Source: Marinifilum breve
GTDB taxonomy: Bacteria; Bacteroidota; Bacteroidia; Bacteroidales; Marinifilaceae
Length of the DNA: 64,000 nucleotides
Assembly (NCBI RefSeq): GCF_003202155.1
Contig: NZ_QFLI01000001.1
Span: forward strand, 620,001-684,000
Direction of reading: 5' to 3'
Shown piece after piece: positions 35,506-44,666 of this stretch (its first letter is position 1; every line of letters begins with the position of its first letter). The translations under genes and the position numbers were made by a program. The notes under the pieces are model-generated. The model was not told the DNA's origin and did no database searches. It saw nothing but the letters and a program-made list of their open reading frames with translations.

Positions 35506-38199
35506 TTAAATGTCATACTTCACCGTAAACAAGAAATACCTTGGCTGCACAAAGTAAGTTGACGAAGTAAAGGAAAAATCGTTCTCACTATTTCTATCCA
35601 AAGAATCCGTATCCAAAAGGTTCTTCCCTTTGATACCAAACTCCCATTTACTATCCTGTTTTCTGTAGGTTAAATCAGCTTCCAAAAAGCTATATTCATT
35701 CTCTATAGTATTATCCTTATCGGTATAAGAATAAAAATCGTAGTCCGCTGTAAGAATAAAGTTTTTCAGGAAAGCCATATCTAATCTTGCAAATGGACGC
35801 TTGGTGTAATAAGTACTTGTAGTTGCTCCTCTATCATATTTATTGATGCTATACTTGTAGCCAAATTCAATATTCGGGGCATTCTTAAAATTCGTACCAA
35901 TAGATCCTGTATAATTCTGATTGAACGACTCCGATTTTGTTGGTTGAGAATTCACCAAATTGTTATTCTCGCTCCAGGAAACATTAGCTTTAGCAGATAC
36001 TTTTATATTCTTAAAGGTTCTTTGATATCTCGCATTGGCGCTTAATGATTCATCAGACAAATCAGAATTAATGGTTGAACTGATCTGGTTAATACCCATA
36101 GGAATCACATTATTCTTGAATCCTTCAATACTTTTGGTATAGCTGATATTCGCAAACATGTGGGTAAAATTAAACATGTTAAAACTAAAGAAGTTCAAAG
36201 ATACATTGTGCTTTAAAGCGCTTTCCAATTCAGGATTTCCACTGTATACCGAATTGTAATTGTTCAACACAAAGGCCTCTGCATATTTCGACACATCGGT
36301 AAAAGTTCTGGTAATTCTATAATTGAATCTTAAATTCTCCGATTTCTTCAACTGCATATTAATATAAACATCTGGCAAAACAGAAATCAAATCATCCTTT
36401 ACTTTCTTGCTATGCTGGGTGCTCTTGGTTTCGTACTGATGAATGGTAACCCCAGGATTGAAAGTGAACATTCCCGCTTTTAGTTTGTAGTGAAATCCGA
36501 AAAACAAATCAGAAACATTAAACTTTACATCATTCTTGAATTCATCACCTGCCATTTCCAAATCAGATTCATCATCCAGCTTTTGGAATATCTCGGTATC
36601 GTAATTCTGATGATTCTGCGTAGTTCCCAATGTAAACTGCAAGTTGCTCTTGTCACCAGTAACCAAATAGTAATCTAGCTTTGCATCTACTTTATTGGTA
36701 ATAATTCTCTTTTCCTGATTCATATTGTACAAACTCACCGTATTATCAACCGGAAATAGCGTAGCAAATGCAAACTCATCACGAATTGAATTGTAAAACG
36801 GATCCTCGTTTTGATACAAATGCTGACCTTCAAAAGCAAATATGTGTTTATCACTAGCTGTGTAATAAATTTTAGCAGATTGCTGTAAAGTAAGTGGTTC
36901 CTGCTGTTTCAGCTGATAAATTTCATCCAATTCATCATTAACCGTCGATTCCACCTGCTCTTCCTCGTCGTCGTCCGATTGCTTCACAAAAATGTCGTAA
37001 TCAAACTGGAAGTTTACATTTGGTTTGTACACCGAATTGAATTTGAACAAGCCCAATTCAACATCCTGATCGTTCCTGGTAATACTTTTCTCTACCTGCG
37101 ATTGATCATCCTCTAACTCGTAGGTAGTTATTTTTTGAGTTTCCATTAAGGTCCCAGTATATGAATAGATTCCAAATCCACCAATATCCCAGTTATCTTT
37201 CAACTCATAACTAAAATTCAAAGCTGCAAACCTGGTTTCGATATCTTTAGCTCGGTTATTCTGAGCCGTTGAAATTCCCAGAGAATTTCCTCCTACGCTA
37301 ATAGAACTTCCTCCTCCTGGATTAAAACCTCTAAAACCACCCGTAAAATTCATAAAGTCTCTTCGTGTAAAAGGAACCTCACCAATGTTATTGGCATCGG
37401 TAATCAGGTTTAAACTAAATTTAGGACTGTAATAAAACAGTTTGGGATGTGCCAAATACTTTTCGTCAGGACCTGCACCAACGGTGAACTCACCAAACCA
37501 GAACTTATCCTTCCCTTTCTTCAGTCGAATATTCAAAGCAATATTATCCTCGTCGTTGGTAAGACCTTTCATTTGCCCAATTTCGTTGTAGTTTCTCAGT
37601 ACTTCAACCTTACTTACTGCATCGGCAGGAATATTATCTGCAGCAATTTTAGAATCGCCATCAAAGAAATCTTTTCCTTCAACCATCACTTTCTGCACCT
37701 GCTTCCCTTCTACCTCAATCTGTCCATCGTCGTTCATTTCCACACCTGGCAAAGTCACCAGAACATCCTTCAGTTTACGCTCGGTTCCCACAGTAAACGA
37801 ATCAGTATCATAAACTATGGTATCGCCTTTCACCATTACAGGCATGGTATAAGTCACATCAACCTCGTTCAACATGCTGTTCTCTTCCGACATGCTAACA
37901 TCATGACTTCCATCCTCTGCAGTAGCTTCGTATTGGAATTCTTTAGCACCAAAACCAATAAAACTCACTTTTATATTGTACACCGAACCCGATTTCAACT
38001 TCACCTTATACAAACCACTATGGTTGGTAACACAGTACGATTCCAACAAGTTTGTCTCTGCATTTATAGCAATTACATTGGCCATTTCAATGGCCTTACC
38101 AGAATCATCCGTAACGATTCCTTTAAGATTGACATCCTCCTGCGCAAAACTGATAAGGCTTGCACACAACAATACCAATATGAAAAAGTATTTCTTCAT
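35506..38199 (-). CDS. Outer membrane beta-barrel protein with carboxypeptidase-like plug domain
   Basis: The 897-residue protein has a signal peptide (about 1-19), a CarboxypepD_reg-like domain (about 22-110, VNLKGIVTDDSGKAIEMANV) and a degenerate plug region (LPGVEMNDDGQIEVEGKQVQKVMVEGKDFF). A long 20-plus-strand barrel ends in FTVKYDI, a typical barrel terminus. It belongs to the TonB-dependent-transporter-like barrels (outer membrane protein beta-barrel family); no TonB box is obvious. Beside it is a GLPGLI gene on the same strand, the usual partner of such barrels. The substrate is not known. Confidence 0.85.
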   Translation of the reverse strand: MKKYFFILVLLCASLISFAQEDVNLKGIVTDDSGKAIEMANVIAINAETNLLESYCVTNHSGLYKVKLKSGSVYNIKVSFIGFGAKEFQYEATAEDGSHDVSMSEENSMLNEVDVTYTMPVMVKGDTIVYDTDSFTVGTERKLKDVLVTLPGVEMNDDGQIEVEGKQVQKVMVEGKDFFDGDSKIAADNIPADAVSKVEVLRNYNEIGQMKGLTNDEDNIALNIRLKKGKDKFWFGEFTVGAGPDEKYLAHPKLFYYSPKFSLNLITDANNIGEVPFTRRDFMNFTGGFRGFNPGGGSSISVGGNSLGISTAQNNRAKDIETRFAALNFSYELKDNWDIGGFGIYSYTGTLMETQKITTYELEDDQSQVEKSITRNDQDVELGLFKFNSVYKPNVNFQFDYDIFVKQSDDDEEEQVESTVNDELDEIYQLKQQEPLTLQQSAKIYYTASDKHIFAFEGQHLYQNEDPFYNSIRDEFAFATLFPVDNTVSLYNMNQEKRIITNKVDAKLDYYLVTGDKSNLQFTLGTTQNHQNYDTEIFQKLDDESDLEMAGDEFKNDVKFNVSDLFFGFHYKLKAGMFTFNPGVTIHQYETKSTQHSKKVKDDLISVLPDVYINMQLKKSENLRFNYRITRTFTDVSKYAEAFVLNNYNSVYSGNPELESALKHNVSLNFFSFNMFNFTHMFANISYTKSIEGFKNNVIPMGINQISSTINSDLSDESLSANARYQRTFKNIKVSAKANVSWSENNNLVNSQPTKSESFNQNYTGSIGTNFKNAPNIEFGYKYSINKYDRGATTSTYYTKRPFARLDMAFLKNFILTADYDFYSYTDKDNTIENEYSFLEADLTYRKQDSKWEFGIKGKNLLDTDSLDRNSENDFSFTSSTYFVQPRYFLFTVKYDI

Positions 38200-38402
38200 G
38201 ATTTTTGTTTCAATTTTAGTGAAGTAGTGGATTGTATTTTATTCGAGCTTATTGACTCAATTTATCATTTTGATTACTTGAATCTCATCTTCCTGTTTGA
38301 TCAGGCTATTAGCCATTAGCTTTTAGATAAAAGCTTTCTTTCAATTACAACATTACTCATGAATTCACCTAAAATTCTGAATTCATAATTTATAATTCTA
38401 AA

Positions 38403-39245
38403 TTACCTTCTTCTTCCTCCCGGTCTCATACTTCTAAAATTTTCACGCATCTCCTTCATTTTCTTGCGCGATATCTCATCGTATTCCGCTTGACTTACCT
38501 CTTTGCCTTTATTAGGCTCTTTGATATCGATCTTCTCTTTTGGATTGATTACGATTTTTGAGCAAAGAATGCTTGTTCTGCCATCATTCAATTCCATAAT
38601 TAAACCAGGCAATCCCCAATACTCTCCCGGACCTTGATTCACCGGAATCTCAGGACAATACCAAGCTACAATTTCAACTTCCTTTTCAATCATCTCAGGT
38701 TCTTTGCTATCTGTCTGCACCCCTCTACCTCTTCGCTGAAAAACAGCTCGCATATTTGGCTCACTCACATGTTTTACTGCAGTAGCCTTGTAAGCTGTAT
38801 AATTGCCGATCTTTTTGGTTTCTGCCTGCATTTGCCATTGTAGTTTTGGCAAACTATCATTCACTAAGAATATCTTGCCAAACAAGTCTTTCGATACCGC
38901 ATATTTGCCTGCCTTCACATTCTTGTAGTAATCTTCACCACCAGCGCCCATCATCATGCCCATTCGCATACCACCTCGGCCTTGCCCCATTCCTGGTTGT
39001 TCCAACTTTTCTTCTTGTTTGTATACCGATTCTGTTCTGTTAAAACTTAAGATGTAGGTTCTCTCGCTCATCTGTTTCATGCGTTCCAGAATCATCTTTT
39101 TACGATCCTCCGGAATTTGTCTTCCCCAAAAATCCATATTAATGGTCGTTTTACTTTCATAGTATGCTTTGCCCTGAAAGTCTTGAGCAAATAGGCAATT
39201 TCCGAAAACTAGGAAACAAGCAAAGGCGAATACATATTTCTTCAT
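38403..39245 (-). CDS. GLPGLI family protein
   Basis: This secreted protein (281 residues from the ATG at 39245; an ATG at 39254 is also open) has a signal peptide ending LFAQD and a core of small beta-strands. The name-giving motif is present literally (YWGLPGLIMELNDG, near residue 220). A Gly/Met-rich segment (GMGQGRGGMRMGMMMGAGG) lies at about 82-101, and the C-terminus is basic (RPGGRRR). The family is known from Bacteroidota and usually sits beside TonB-type barrels, as here, 203 bp upstream of the barrel gene. The Met-rich run might bind copper, but this is a guess. Confidence 0.88.
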   Translation of the reverse strand: MKKYVFAFACFLVFGNCLFAQDFQGKAYYESKTTINMDFWGRQIPEDRKKMILERMKQMSERTYILSFNRTESVYKQEEKLEQPGMGQGRGGMRMGMMMGAGGEDYYKNVKAGKYAVSKDLFGKIFLVNDSLPKLQWQMQAETKKIGNYTAYKATAVKHVSEPNMRAVFQRRGRGVQTDSKEPEMIEKEVEIVAWYCPEIPVNQGPGEYWGLPGLIMELNDGRTSILCSKIVINPKEKIDIKEPNKGKEVSQAEYDEISRKKMKEMRENFRSMRPGGRRR

Positions 39246-39413
39246 GATGTACAATATATTTTTAGTTCTGATGTTATGACTTCAAGTTTTACAAATGGTT
39301 TAAAGCTAGAATCTAAAAAATCACAATTAAACTTTACTTGACTAGATTTTTGTTAGTTAAGGTGGTTTTAATAATTTCGGGCATTCTTTGGAATTTAAAC
39401 CTACCAAAAACAA

Positions 39414-40358
39414 ATGCAAGCAAGCAAATACATATATACTTACATCTACGACAATCACGAAAGTGAACTTTGCAAACTCGAATCGAAATATCTTTTTAAC
39501 AAGGAAGAAAAGGACAAGTTATTGATTTCTGATATCAAGATTGAACCTACCTGCAGTGCGTTCATCAGAAAAAGAGTTGATGTTCAGCTTCAATCTGAGG
39601 ACTATTTGGAACTGATCGAGAAAATAAAAAATGAAAAGATTTCTGTTGATGATTTCAAGGTGGAATATGTGGTATTAAATGGTGACAAAACCAAGTACAA
39701 CGATCGTTTGGACAAACTAAGAGATGTTGGCTACAATATTAATGGCATGCCCGAATATTACAAGCCAAAAATCACCTATGCAGTCTGCTGTCACCAGGGA
39801 ACCTGGTATTTTGGAACATTGCTTAAAAATGATTTTGCTTGGGAGAAACACAACAAAAAACCTTTTTCCTACAGCAATTCAATCAATATTAACATTGCCA
39901 AAACACTGGTAATCCTTGCTGCCAAAAACAACAAGGAAACAAAACTCTTGGATGCTTGCTGCGGAGTTGGTACCATTATGCTCGAAGCCTGTTTTGCCGG
40001 ATACAATATTGAAGGTACCGATATCAATTGGAAAGTATGCCGACAAGCGCGCCAAAATCTTGCTCATTTCAATTATGAAAGTACGGTATATCGCTCCGAT
40101 ATTAAAGATATCGAGAACAAGTACGATGCAGCCATTATCGACTTGCCATACAATTTATTTAGCTATGCTGATGAGAATACCATCTCGCACATCATTGAGT
40201 CGTCAACCAAAGTAACCGACCGATTGGTGATTGTATCTACCACAGACATTACTGAAATTGTGAACAATGTAGGATTGACAATAACGGATCATTGCAGCGT
40301 TCGCAAAAAAGAGAAAGCCAATTTCGCCAGAAGAATTTGGGTTTGCGAAAAGAATTGA
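39414..40358 (+). CDS. TRM11-like SAM-dependent RNA methyltransferase
   Basis: The 314-residue protein has an N-terminal THUMP-like part and a C-terminal Rossmann methyltransferase (about 170-314). The SAM motif is LDACCGVGTIMLEACF (about 180-196), the acidic motif is IEGTDIN, and the catalytic motif IV is DLPYNLF, the NPPY-like signature of N-methylases. TRM11/TrmN-type enzymes methylate guanine N2 in tRNA. The substrate base is not proven here. The gene ends 20 bp before a degenerate first unit of the TTCCGCAC array. Confidence 0.82.
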   Translation: MQASKYIYTYIYDNHESELCKLESKYLFNKEEKDKLLISDIKIEPTCSAFIRKRVDVQLQSEDYLELIEKIKNEKISVDDFKVEYVVLNGDKTKYNDRLDKLRDVGYNINGMPEYYKPKITYAVCCHQGTWYFGTLLKNDFAWEKHNKKPFSYSNSININIAKTLVILAAKNNKETKLLDACCGVGTIMLEACFAGYNIEGTDINWKVCRQARQNLAHFNYESTVYRSDIKDIENKYDAAIIDLPYNLFSYADENTISHIIESSTKVTDRLVIVSTTDITEIVNNVGLTITDHCSVRKKEKANFARRIWVCEKN

Positions 40359-40398
40359 TCATTTCAGATAGGTTGAGCTTCCGTTCATTCGGGAGCCT

Positions 40399-40628
40399 TT
40401 CCGCACACGAAGAATAGCTTCCGCACACAAAGAAATGGTTTCCGCACACCAAGGTACCCTTTCCGCACAGCCAGATACCCCTTCCGCACGCCGATTTTCT
40501 TCTTCCGCACGCAAGGGTAAGCCTTCCGCACACAAGGGGGGCCTTTCCGCACCCACAGGAAGTTGTTCCGCACGCAAGTTTGGTTCTTCCGCACGCGAAG
40601 GCACCCTTTCCGCACGCTAAATTACTAC
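40399..40628. repeat. 21-bp phased array with invariant TTCCGCAC core, 11 copies
   Basis: TTCCGCAC begins at 40399, 40419, 40440, 40461, 40482, 40503, 40524, 40545, 40566, 40587 and 40608. All ten intervals are 21 bp except the first (20 bp). The core is identical in all 11 units, the next two bases are mostly AC or GC, and the other 11 bp differ from unit to unit. A likely decayed unit (TTCCGTTC) starts at 40379. Because 21 is a multiple of 3 and the unit lacks stops, minus-strand frames stay open, but the variable bases show no codon pattern. The spacing of two DNA turns suggests a row of protein-binding sites on one face of the helix. Confidence 0.97.
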
Positions 40629-41002
40629 CTCCTTTGCATAAAGGAAGCACTAACCAGTATCACGGAAATGCAAAAGTATCGTTCAGAAAGACAATTTACA
40701 CGAACGGAAATACAGCCTGATGATACGGAATAACCAAATTGCTATGCGGGACAACCATCTTTTGAGTCGGAGCATTACAAATTACGAACGGATCTTCTGA
40801 TAGCACGAGTTTGCTCAACTCGTACCCTACAAAGCAAAAATTCATGTGTCATAGAATAAAGTTTTGGCTTACAAACTTAAAACAATACCAATACAGATAA
40901 TCAACACATTAATTGCAAATGTCGTGTAAATGTCGTGTTTTTGTAGTTGGAAAGTTACCCTAATCTGTAGGACATTTGCTTTTGAATCAAAATGAAAAAA
41001 AA
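40629..41002. other. Intergenic leader of the HTH-DUF4870 gene
   Basis: No gene is seen here. It contains the decayed end of the array, an ACGAGTT...AACTCGT palindrome (40805-40823) and AT-rich DNA. A weak promoter-like stretch (TTTTTG near 40938 and TAATCTGT near 40961) may serve the regulator gene. Confidence 0.4.
40799..40840. repeat. Palindromic element, left of the HTH gene
   Basis: GATAGCACGAGTT...AACTCGTACCCTACAAA has a 7-bp inverted repeat with a 5-base loop. A second copy in the same direction lies at 41544-41580, so the regulator gene is flanked by direct copies. Confidence 0.6.
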
Positions 41003-41524
41003 ATGGAAACAGGAAAACTAATCAAAGAACTTAGGTTAAAAAAAGGATTGACTCAAGAAGAGTTGGCAAGTAGAACTGAGGTAAGCGCACGAACAATTCA
41101 ACGCATAGAGAATGGAGAAGTAGATCCAAGAGCTTACACCCTACAAATGATTGCCAATGCACTCGAAGTTGATTTTAGTTTGTTTGTAGAAAATGAACCT
41201 AAAGAAGAAGTGCAAGCTAATGACGAAAAAAACTGGTCAGCACTTCTTCATCTTAGTGGCATTGTTCCATTAATCATTCCTACCCTGCTTTTGTGGACCA
41301 ACAAAAAGGATAAAACGAATGAAGTGTCACATCATTATCGCGCAGCTATTTCTATGCAGTTGTGTATTTGGGTAATCAGTCTTATTGGCTTATGGATTTA
41401 TTGGAAAACAAATCAGTCAATACCAATTATTATAGGATTACTAATTGGGAGTTTGGTTTCAATAATGAATGCTGTATTTGCGCTGTTTGATAAGCCTTTA
41501 ATTAATCCTTTCATCAAGAATTAA
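41003..41524 (+). CDS. HTH (XRE) regulator with DUF4870-type membrane domain
   Basis: The protein (about 173 residues from the ATG at 41003; a TTG at 40976 extends the frame) has an N-terminal helix-turn-helix domain (IKELRLKKGLTQEELASRTEVSARTIQRIENG). A C-terminal DUF4870-like part follows with three or four hydrophobic segments (HLSGIVPLIIPTLLLW, LCIWVISLIGLWIYW, IIIGLLIGSLVSIMNAVFALF). This makes it a membrane-tethered DNA-binding protein, known in Bacteroidota. Its signal and targets are unknown. It lies 375 bp from the TTCCGCAC array, which makes that array a candidate binding region, but this is only proximity. Confidence 0.82.
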   Translation: METGKLIKELRLKKGLTQEELASRTEVSARTIQRIENGEVDPRAYTLQMIANALEVDFSLFVENEPKEEVQANDEKNWSALLHLSGIVPLIIPTLLLWTNKKDKTNEVSHHYRAAISMQLCIWVISLIGLWIYWKTNQSIPIIIGLLIGSLVSIMNAVFALFDKPLINPFIKN

Positions 41525-41543
41525 AGTAAAACCAATCTAATTC

Positions 41544-41580
41544 GGATAGCGCGAGTTTATATAACTCGTGCTCTACAAAT
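41544..41580. repeat. Palindromic element, right of the HTH gene
   Basis: GATAGCGCGAGTT...AACTCGTGCTCTACAAA is a second copy of the element at 40799-40840 in the same orientation, with the stem GCGAGTT/AACTCGT (one G-U). Confidence 0.6.
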
Positions 41581-41631
41581 CCGATAACTTACTTTGCCCA
41601 AGCAAAGCATATGATATGTAATTTGTAATTG

Positions 41632-42417
41632 TTAATTCCTAATTGACTCCGGGTAGTCTATCTCAGCCAAAAACAATCCATGACCAGGAACCGAAGATCC
41701 AGCATTAGATCGATTCTTGCTTTCGATTACCTGGCGGAAATCTTCCAGATTCATTTTTCCACGACCTACCTCAACCAAAGTTCCCACAATGGCACGAACC
41801 ATATTGCGAAGGAAACGATCTGCTTTTACGGTAAACACCAACTCGTCACCATTATCCTTCCATTCTGCCTGGTAAATTTTGCAGTTATTGGTTTTCACAT
41901 CGGTGTGTAGTTTGCTAAAGCTGGTAAAATCTTCGAATTCGAACAGAATTTTAGCCGCCTCGTTCATTTTTTGCACATCCAATTCATAAGGAACCTTCCA
42001 ATGCGATTCCAACCTGAAAGGATTCTTATTCTTGGTGATAAAGTAATGATAAGTTCTGGCCGTAGCATCGAAGCGCGTGTGCGCCTCTTCCCTCACCTGA
42101 AAAGTTTGCTTAATGGCAATATCGTGAGGTAAAAAACGATTCAAACGAAAACTCAGCTTATCACAATCGAAAGTCACTTGCTCATCCACATCGAAATGTG
42201 CATAAAAATCGCTGGCATGAACCCCTGTATCGGTTCTACCGCAACCCACCACATTGATTTCACAATTTAGAATGGTAGATAGCGCCTTGTTTAAAACCTC
42301 CTGCACTGTAATTGCATTGGGTTGTATCTGCCATCCATGATAATTGGTGCCTTTATAGCTTAATCTGATAAAATATCGTTTGTTCAAATCGTAGAGTTTT
42401 TCTTTAATCTGGGACAA
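41632..42417 (-). CDS. truA: tRNA pseudouridine(38-40) synthase TruA
   Basis: The 261-residue enzyme isomerises uridine to pseudouridine at positions 38-40 of tRNA. The catalytic aspartate is in CGRTDTGVHA (about 57-66), and YKGTNYHGWQ, RFDATARTYHY and VKADRFLRNMVRAIVGTLVEVGRG are family motifs. The length is normal. The frame could start at the second Met, but the first gives the usual short lead. It is convergent to the HTH gene. Confidence 0.95.
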   Translation of the reverse strand: MSQIKEKLYDLNKRYFIRLSYKGTNYHGWQIQPNAITVQEVLNKALSTILNCEINVVGCGRTDTGVHASDFYAHFDVDEQVTFDCDKLSFRLNRFLPHDIAIKQTFQVREEAHTRFDATARTYHYFITKNKNPFRLESHWKVPYELDVQKMNEAAKILFEFEDFTSFSKLHTDVKTNNCKIYQAEWKDNGDELVFTVKADRFLRNMVRAIVGTLVEVGRGKMNLEDFRQVIESKNRSNAGSSVPGHGLFLAEIDYPESIRN

Positions 42418-42601
42418 AAATAGTAAAAAGAATAAAAGTCAAAGAGTCGAAGTGTCGAACGGTTGAAAAGTAAAAAGCGGTCAGCGCTCAGCAATCAGCG
42501 TCCAGCACCTTTTACCTTTGCTACTTGAAGCTTGTCACTTGGAACTTCAATCTCTTAACACTTTTTAACGGCCCAGAACTTTTATAAAATCTTCAAAAAT
42601 T

Positions 42602-42609
42602 TATCTTTG
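42602..42609 (+). promoter_or_regulatory. -7 box for the moxR-bat operon
   Basis: TATCTTTG matches the Bacteroidota -7 consensus exactly and lies 64 bp before the moxR start. No strong -33 TTG was seen. The leader of about 55 nt has no evident regulatory fold. Confidence 0.55.
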
Positions 42610-42673
42610 TAGAGGTTTTTCGGGAAACCGAACCGTTTTATGTCAAAATTTAAGTAAACAAATAAATATTTCT

Positions 42674-43669
42674 ATGATCCAAACAGTTGATATCAAAGAG
42701 CTAAATGAGCGTATCCAAAGAGAAAGTTCTTTTGTGGATATGATTTCTATGGAGATGAACAAAGTTATTGTTGGACAGAAACACCTTGTTGAAAGCCTTT
42801 TAATCGGTATGCTTTCCAATGGTCACATCCTATTGGAAGGAGTTCCTGGTTTGGCAAAAACGCTTGCCATTAATACACTTTCAACAACTATCGATGCGGA
42901 CTTTAGCCGTATTCAGTTTACTCCAGACCTTTTGCCTGCCGATTTATTGGGTACAATGATCTACAGCCAGAAGAAAGAGGAGTTCGTGGTGAAAAAAGGA
43001 CCTATCTTTGCCAACTTCATACTTGCCGATGAGATCAACCGTGCTCCTGCAAAAGTACAGGCTGCTTTACTGGAGGCTATGCAGGAACGTCAGATCACCA
43101 TTGGTGACAATACTTATAAACTGGAAGAACCATTCTTGGTAATGGCTACTCAGAACCCGATTGAGCAAGAAGGTACCTACCCGCTTCCTGAAGCACAGGT
43201 TGACCGTTTCATGCTTAAAGTTGTGATCAACTATCCTAAAAAAGAGGAAGAGCAATTAATCATGCGTCAGAATCTTTTGAAGGCATTTCCTAAAGCATCA
43301 CAAATCTTAAAACCAGAAGACATCATTAAAGCACGCGATGTGGTTAAGGATGTTTACATGGATGAAAAAATTGAAAAATACATTGTTGATATTATTTTCG
43401 CAACCCGTTTCCCTTCTGATTACGGATTGGAAAAATACACTGACATGATTGCATTTGGTGGATCGCCTCGTGCTAGTATCTCTTTGGCATCAGCTGCTAA
43501 AGCGTATGCATTCATCAAGCGCAGAGGATATGTAATTCCTGAAGATATTCGTGCAGTAGCTCACGATGTATTGCGTCACAGAATTGGCTTAACTTACGAA
43601 GCTGAAGCGAATAATATTACCAGCGAAAATATCATTAGCGAAATTCTAAATACTGTTGAAGTTCCGTAG
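42674..43669 (+). CDS. MoxR family AAA+ ATPase
   Basis: The 331-residue ATPase has Walker A GVPGLAKT (about 56-63), Walker B ILADEINRAP (about 118) and a sensor region ATQNPIEQEGTYPLPEAQ. MoxR proteins act as chaperones that insert metals or assemble complexes with VWA-domain partners, two of which are encoded downstream. It is the first gene of the bat (aerotolerance) operon and has its own -7 box upstream. Confidence 0.95.
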   Translation: MIQTVDIKELNERIQRESSFVDMISMEMNKVIVGQKHLVESLLIGMLSNGHILLEGVPGLAKTLAINTLSTTIDADFSRIQFTPDLLPADLLGTMIYSQKKEEFVVKKGPIFANFILADEINRAPAKVQAALLEAMQERQITIGDNTYKLEEPFLVMATQNPIEQEGTYPLPEAQVDRFMLKVVINYPKKEEEQLIMRQNLLKAFPKASQILKPEDIIKARDVVKDVYMDEKIEKYIVDIIFATRFPSDYGLEKYTDMIAFGGSPRASISLASAAKAYAFIKRRGYVIPEDIRAVAHDVLRHRIGLTYEAEANNITSENIISEILNTVEVP

Positions 43670-43671
43670 TC

Positions 43672-43772
43672 AATTACGAATGATTAATTAAGAATTACGA
43701 ATAATATTAAATACGTACTTCTTAATTATTAATACAGAATTCTTAATTCGTAATTATCAATTCGTAATTAAA
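43672..43772. repeat. TAATTCGTAATT repeat hairpin inside the bat operon
   Basis: The 107-bp spacer between moxR and the DUF58 gene consists of AATTACGAAT words and their complements, which can fold into a long AT-rich hairpin. It belongs to the same family as 35431-35505. The other spacers of this operon are mostly 15-45 bp, so this one has been widened by the repeat. Confidence 0.65.
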
Positions 43773-43776
43773 TTTT

Positions 43777-44649
43777 ATGGAGACTAGTGAATTATTAAAA
43801 CGCGTAAGGCAGATTGAGATTAAAACCAGAGGTCTTTCCCGCAATATTTTTGCGGGTGAGTATCACTCTGCGTTTAAAGGTCGAGGAATGACTTTCGCCG
43901 AAGTTCGCGAATACCAATATGGTGATGATATCCGAAACATCGACTGGAATGTTACGGCTCGCTACAACAATCCATACGTAAAGCTGTTCGAAGAAGAACG
44001 TGAGCTTACCGTAATGTTGATGATTGACGTAAGTGGTAGCCGTGAGTTTGGTACCATGTCGAAGCTGAAGAAAAATCAGATTACCGAAATTGCTGCTGTT
44101 TTGGCATTCTCAGCAATCCAGAACAACGATAAAATTGGGGTAATTTTCTTTTCGGATACTATCGAGAAATTTATTCCTCCTAAAAAGGGGAAAACTCATA
44201 TTCTAAGGATTATTCGTGAGTTGATCGATTTTAAACCTGAACACCGAAGTACGGATATTAGCAATGCGTTGCGATATCTTACCAATGCCATTAAAAAGCG
44301 TTGCACCACTTTTGTGATATCAGATTTTATCGATGATAAGGATTATGAAAATGCTTTGACCATCGCGAACAAAAAACACGATGTGGTGGCACTTAAAATT
44401 TACGATCAACGCGAAACGGAACTTCCTTCCATTGGCTTGATTAAAATTAAAGATGCCGAAACAGGAGAATATTCCTGGGTAGATACATCGAACAAGAAAG
44501 TTCGTGAAAAATATGCCGGGTGGTGGCGCAAGCAAGAAGAAAATACCACCGAAGTTTTTAAGCGTTCGGGAGTTGATGTGGCGAACATCAGAACCGATCA
44601 GGATTACGTAAGATCACTGATCAACCTATTCCAACGCAGAGGACATTAA
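43777..44649 (+). CDS. DUF58 domain protein of the bat operon
   Basis: The 290-residue protein is a DUF58 family member with the hallmark GRGMTFAEVREYQYGDDIRNIDW (residues about 35-57). A VWA-like core follows with a degenerate metal site (MIDVSGSREFG). DUF58 proteins pair with MoxR ATPases in many phyla. The role in the Bat complex is probably structural or as a MoxR client. Confidence 0.92.
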   Translation: METSELLKRVRQIEIKTRGLSRNIFAGEYHSAFKGRGMTFAEVREYQYGDDIRNIDWNVTARYNNPYVKLFEEERELTVMLMIDVSGSREFGTMSKLKKNQITEIAAVLAFSAIQNNDKIGVIFFSDTIEKFIPPKKGKTHILRIIRELIDFKPEHRSTDISNALRYLTNAIKKRCTTFVISDFIDDKDYENALTIANKKHDVVALKIYDQRETELPSIGLIKIKDAETGEYSWVDTSNKKVREKYAGWWRKQEENTTEVFKRSGVDVANIRTDQDYVRSLINLFQRRGH

Positions 44650-44666
44650 TCAGGTAACTGAGAACT

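Noticed and set aside
37447-38319. 290-residue plus-strand frame opposite the barrel gene
   Set aside because: It is antisense to a well-supported outer membrane protein and its residues (many His, Phe, Cys) match no family.
40399-40628. CRISPR array
   Set aside because: The constant part is only 8-10 bp and the spacers 11 bp, far below CRISPR sizes, and no cas gene is present.
40249-40650. Antisense open frames across the TTCCGCAC array (133, 81 and 76 residues)
   Set aside because: They stay open only because the 21-bp unit lacks stops. The variable positions show no codon bias, the longest runs antisense into the methylase gene, and none has a family signature.
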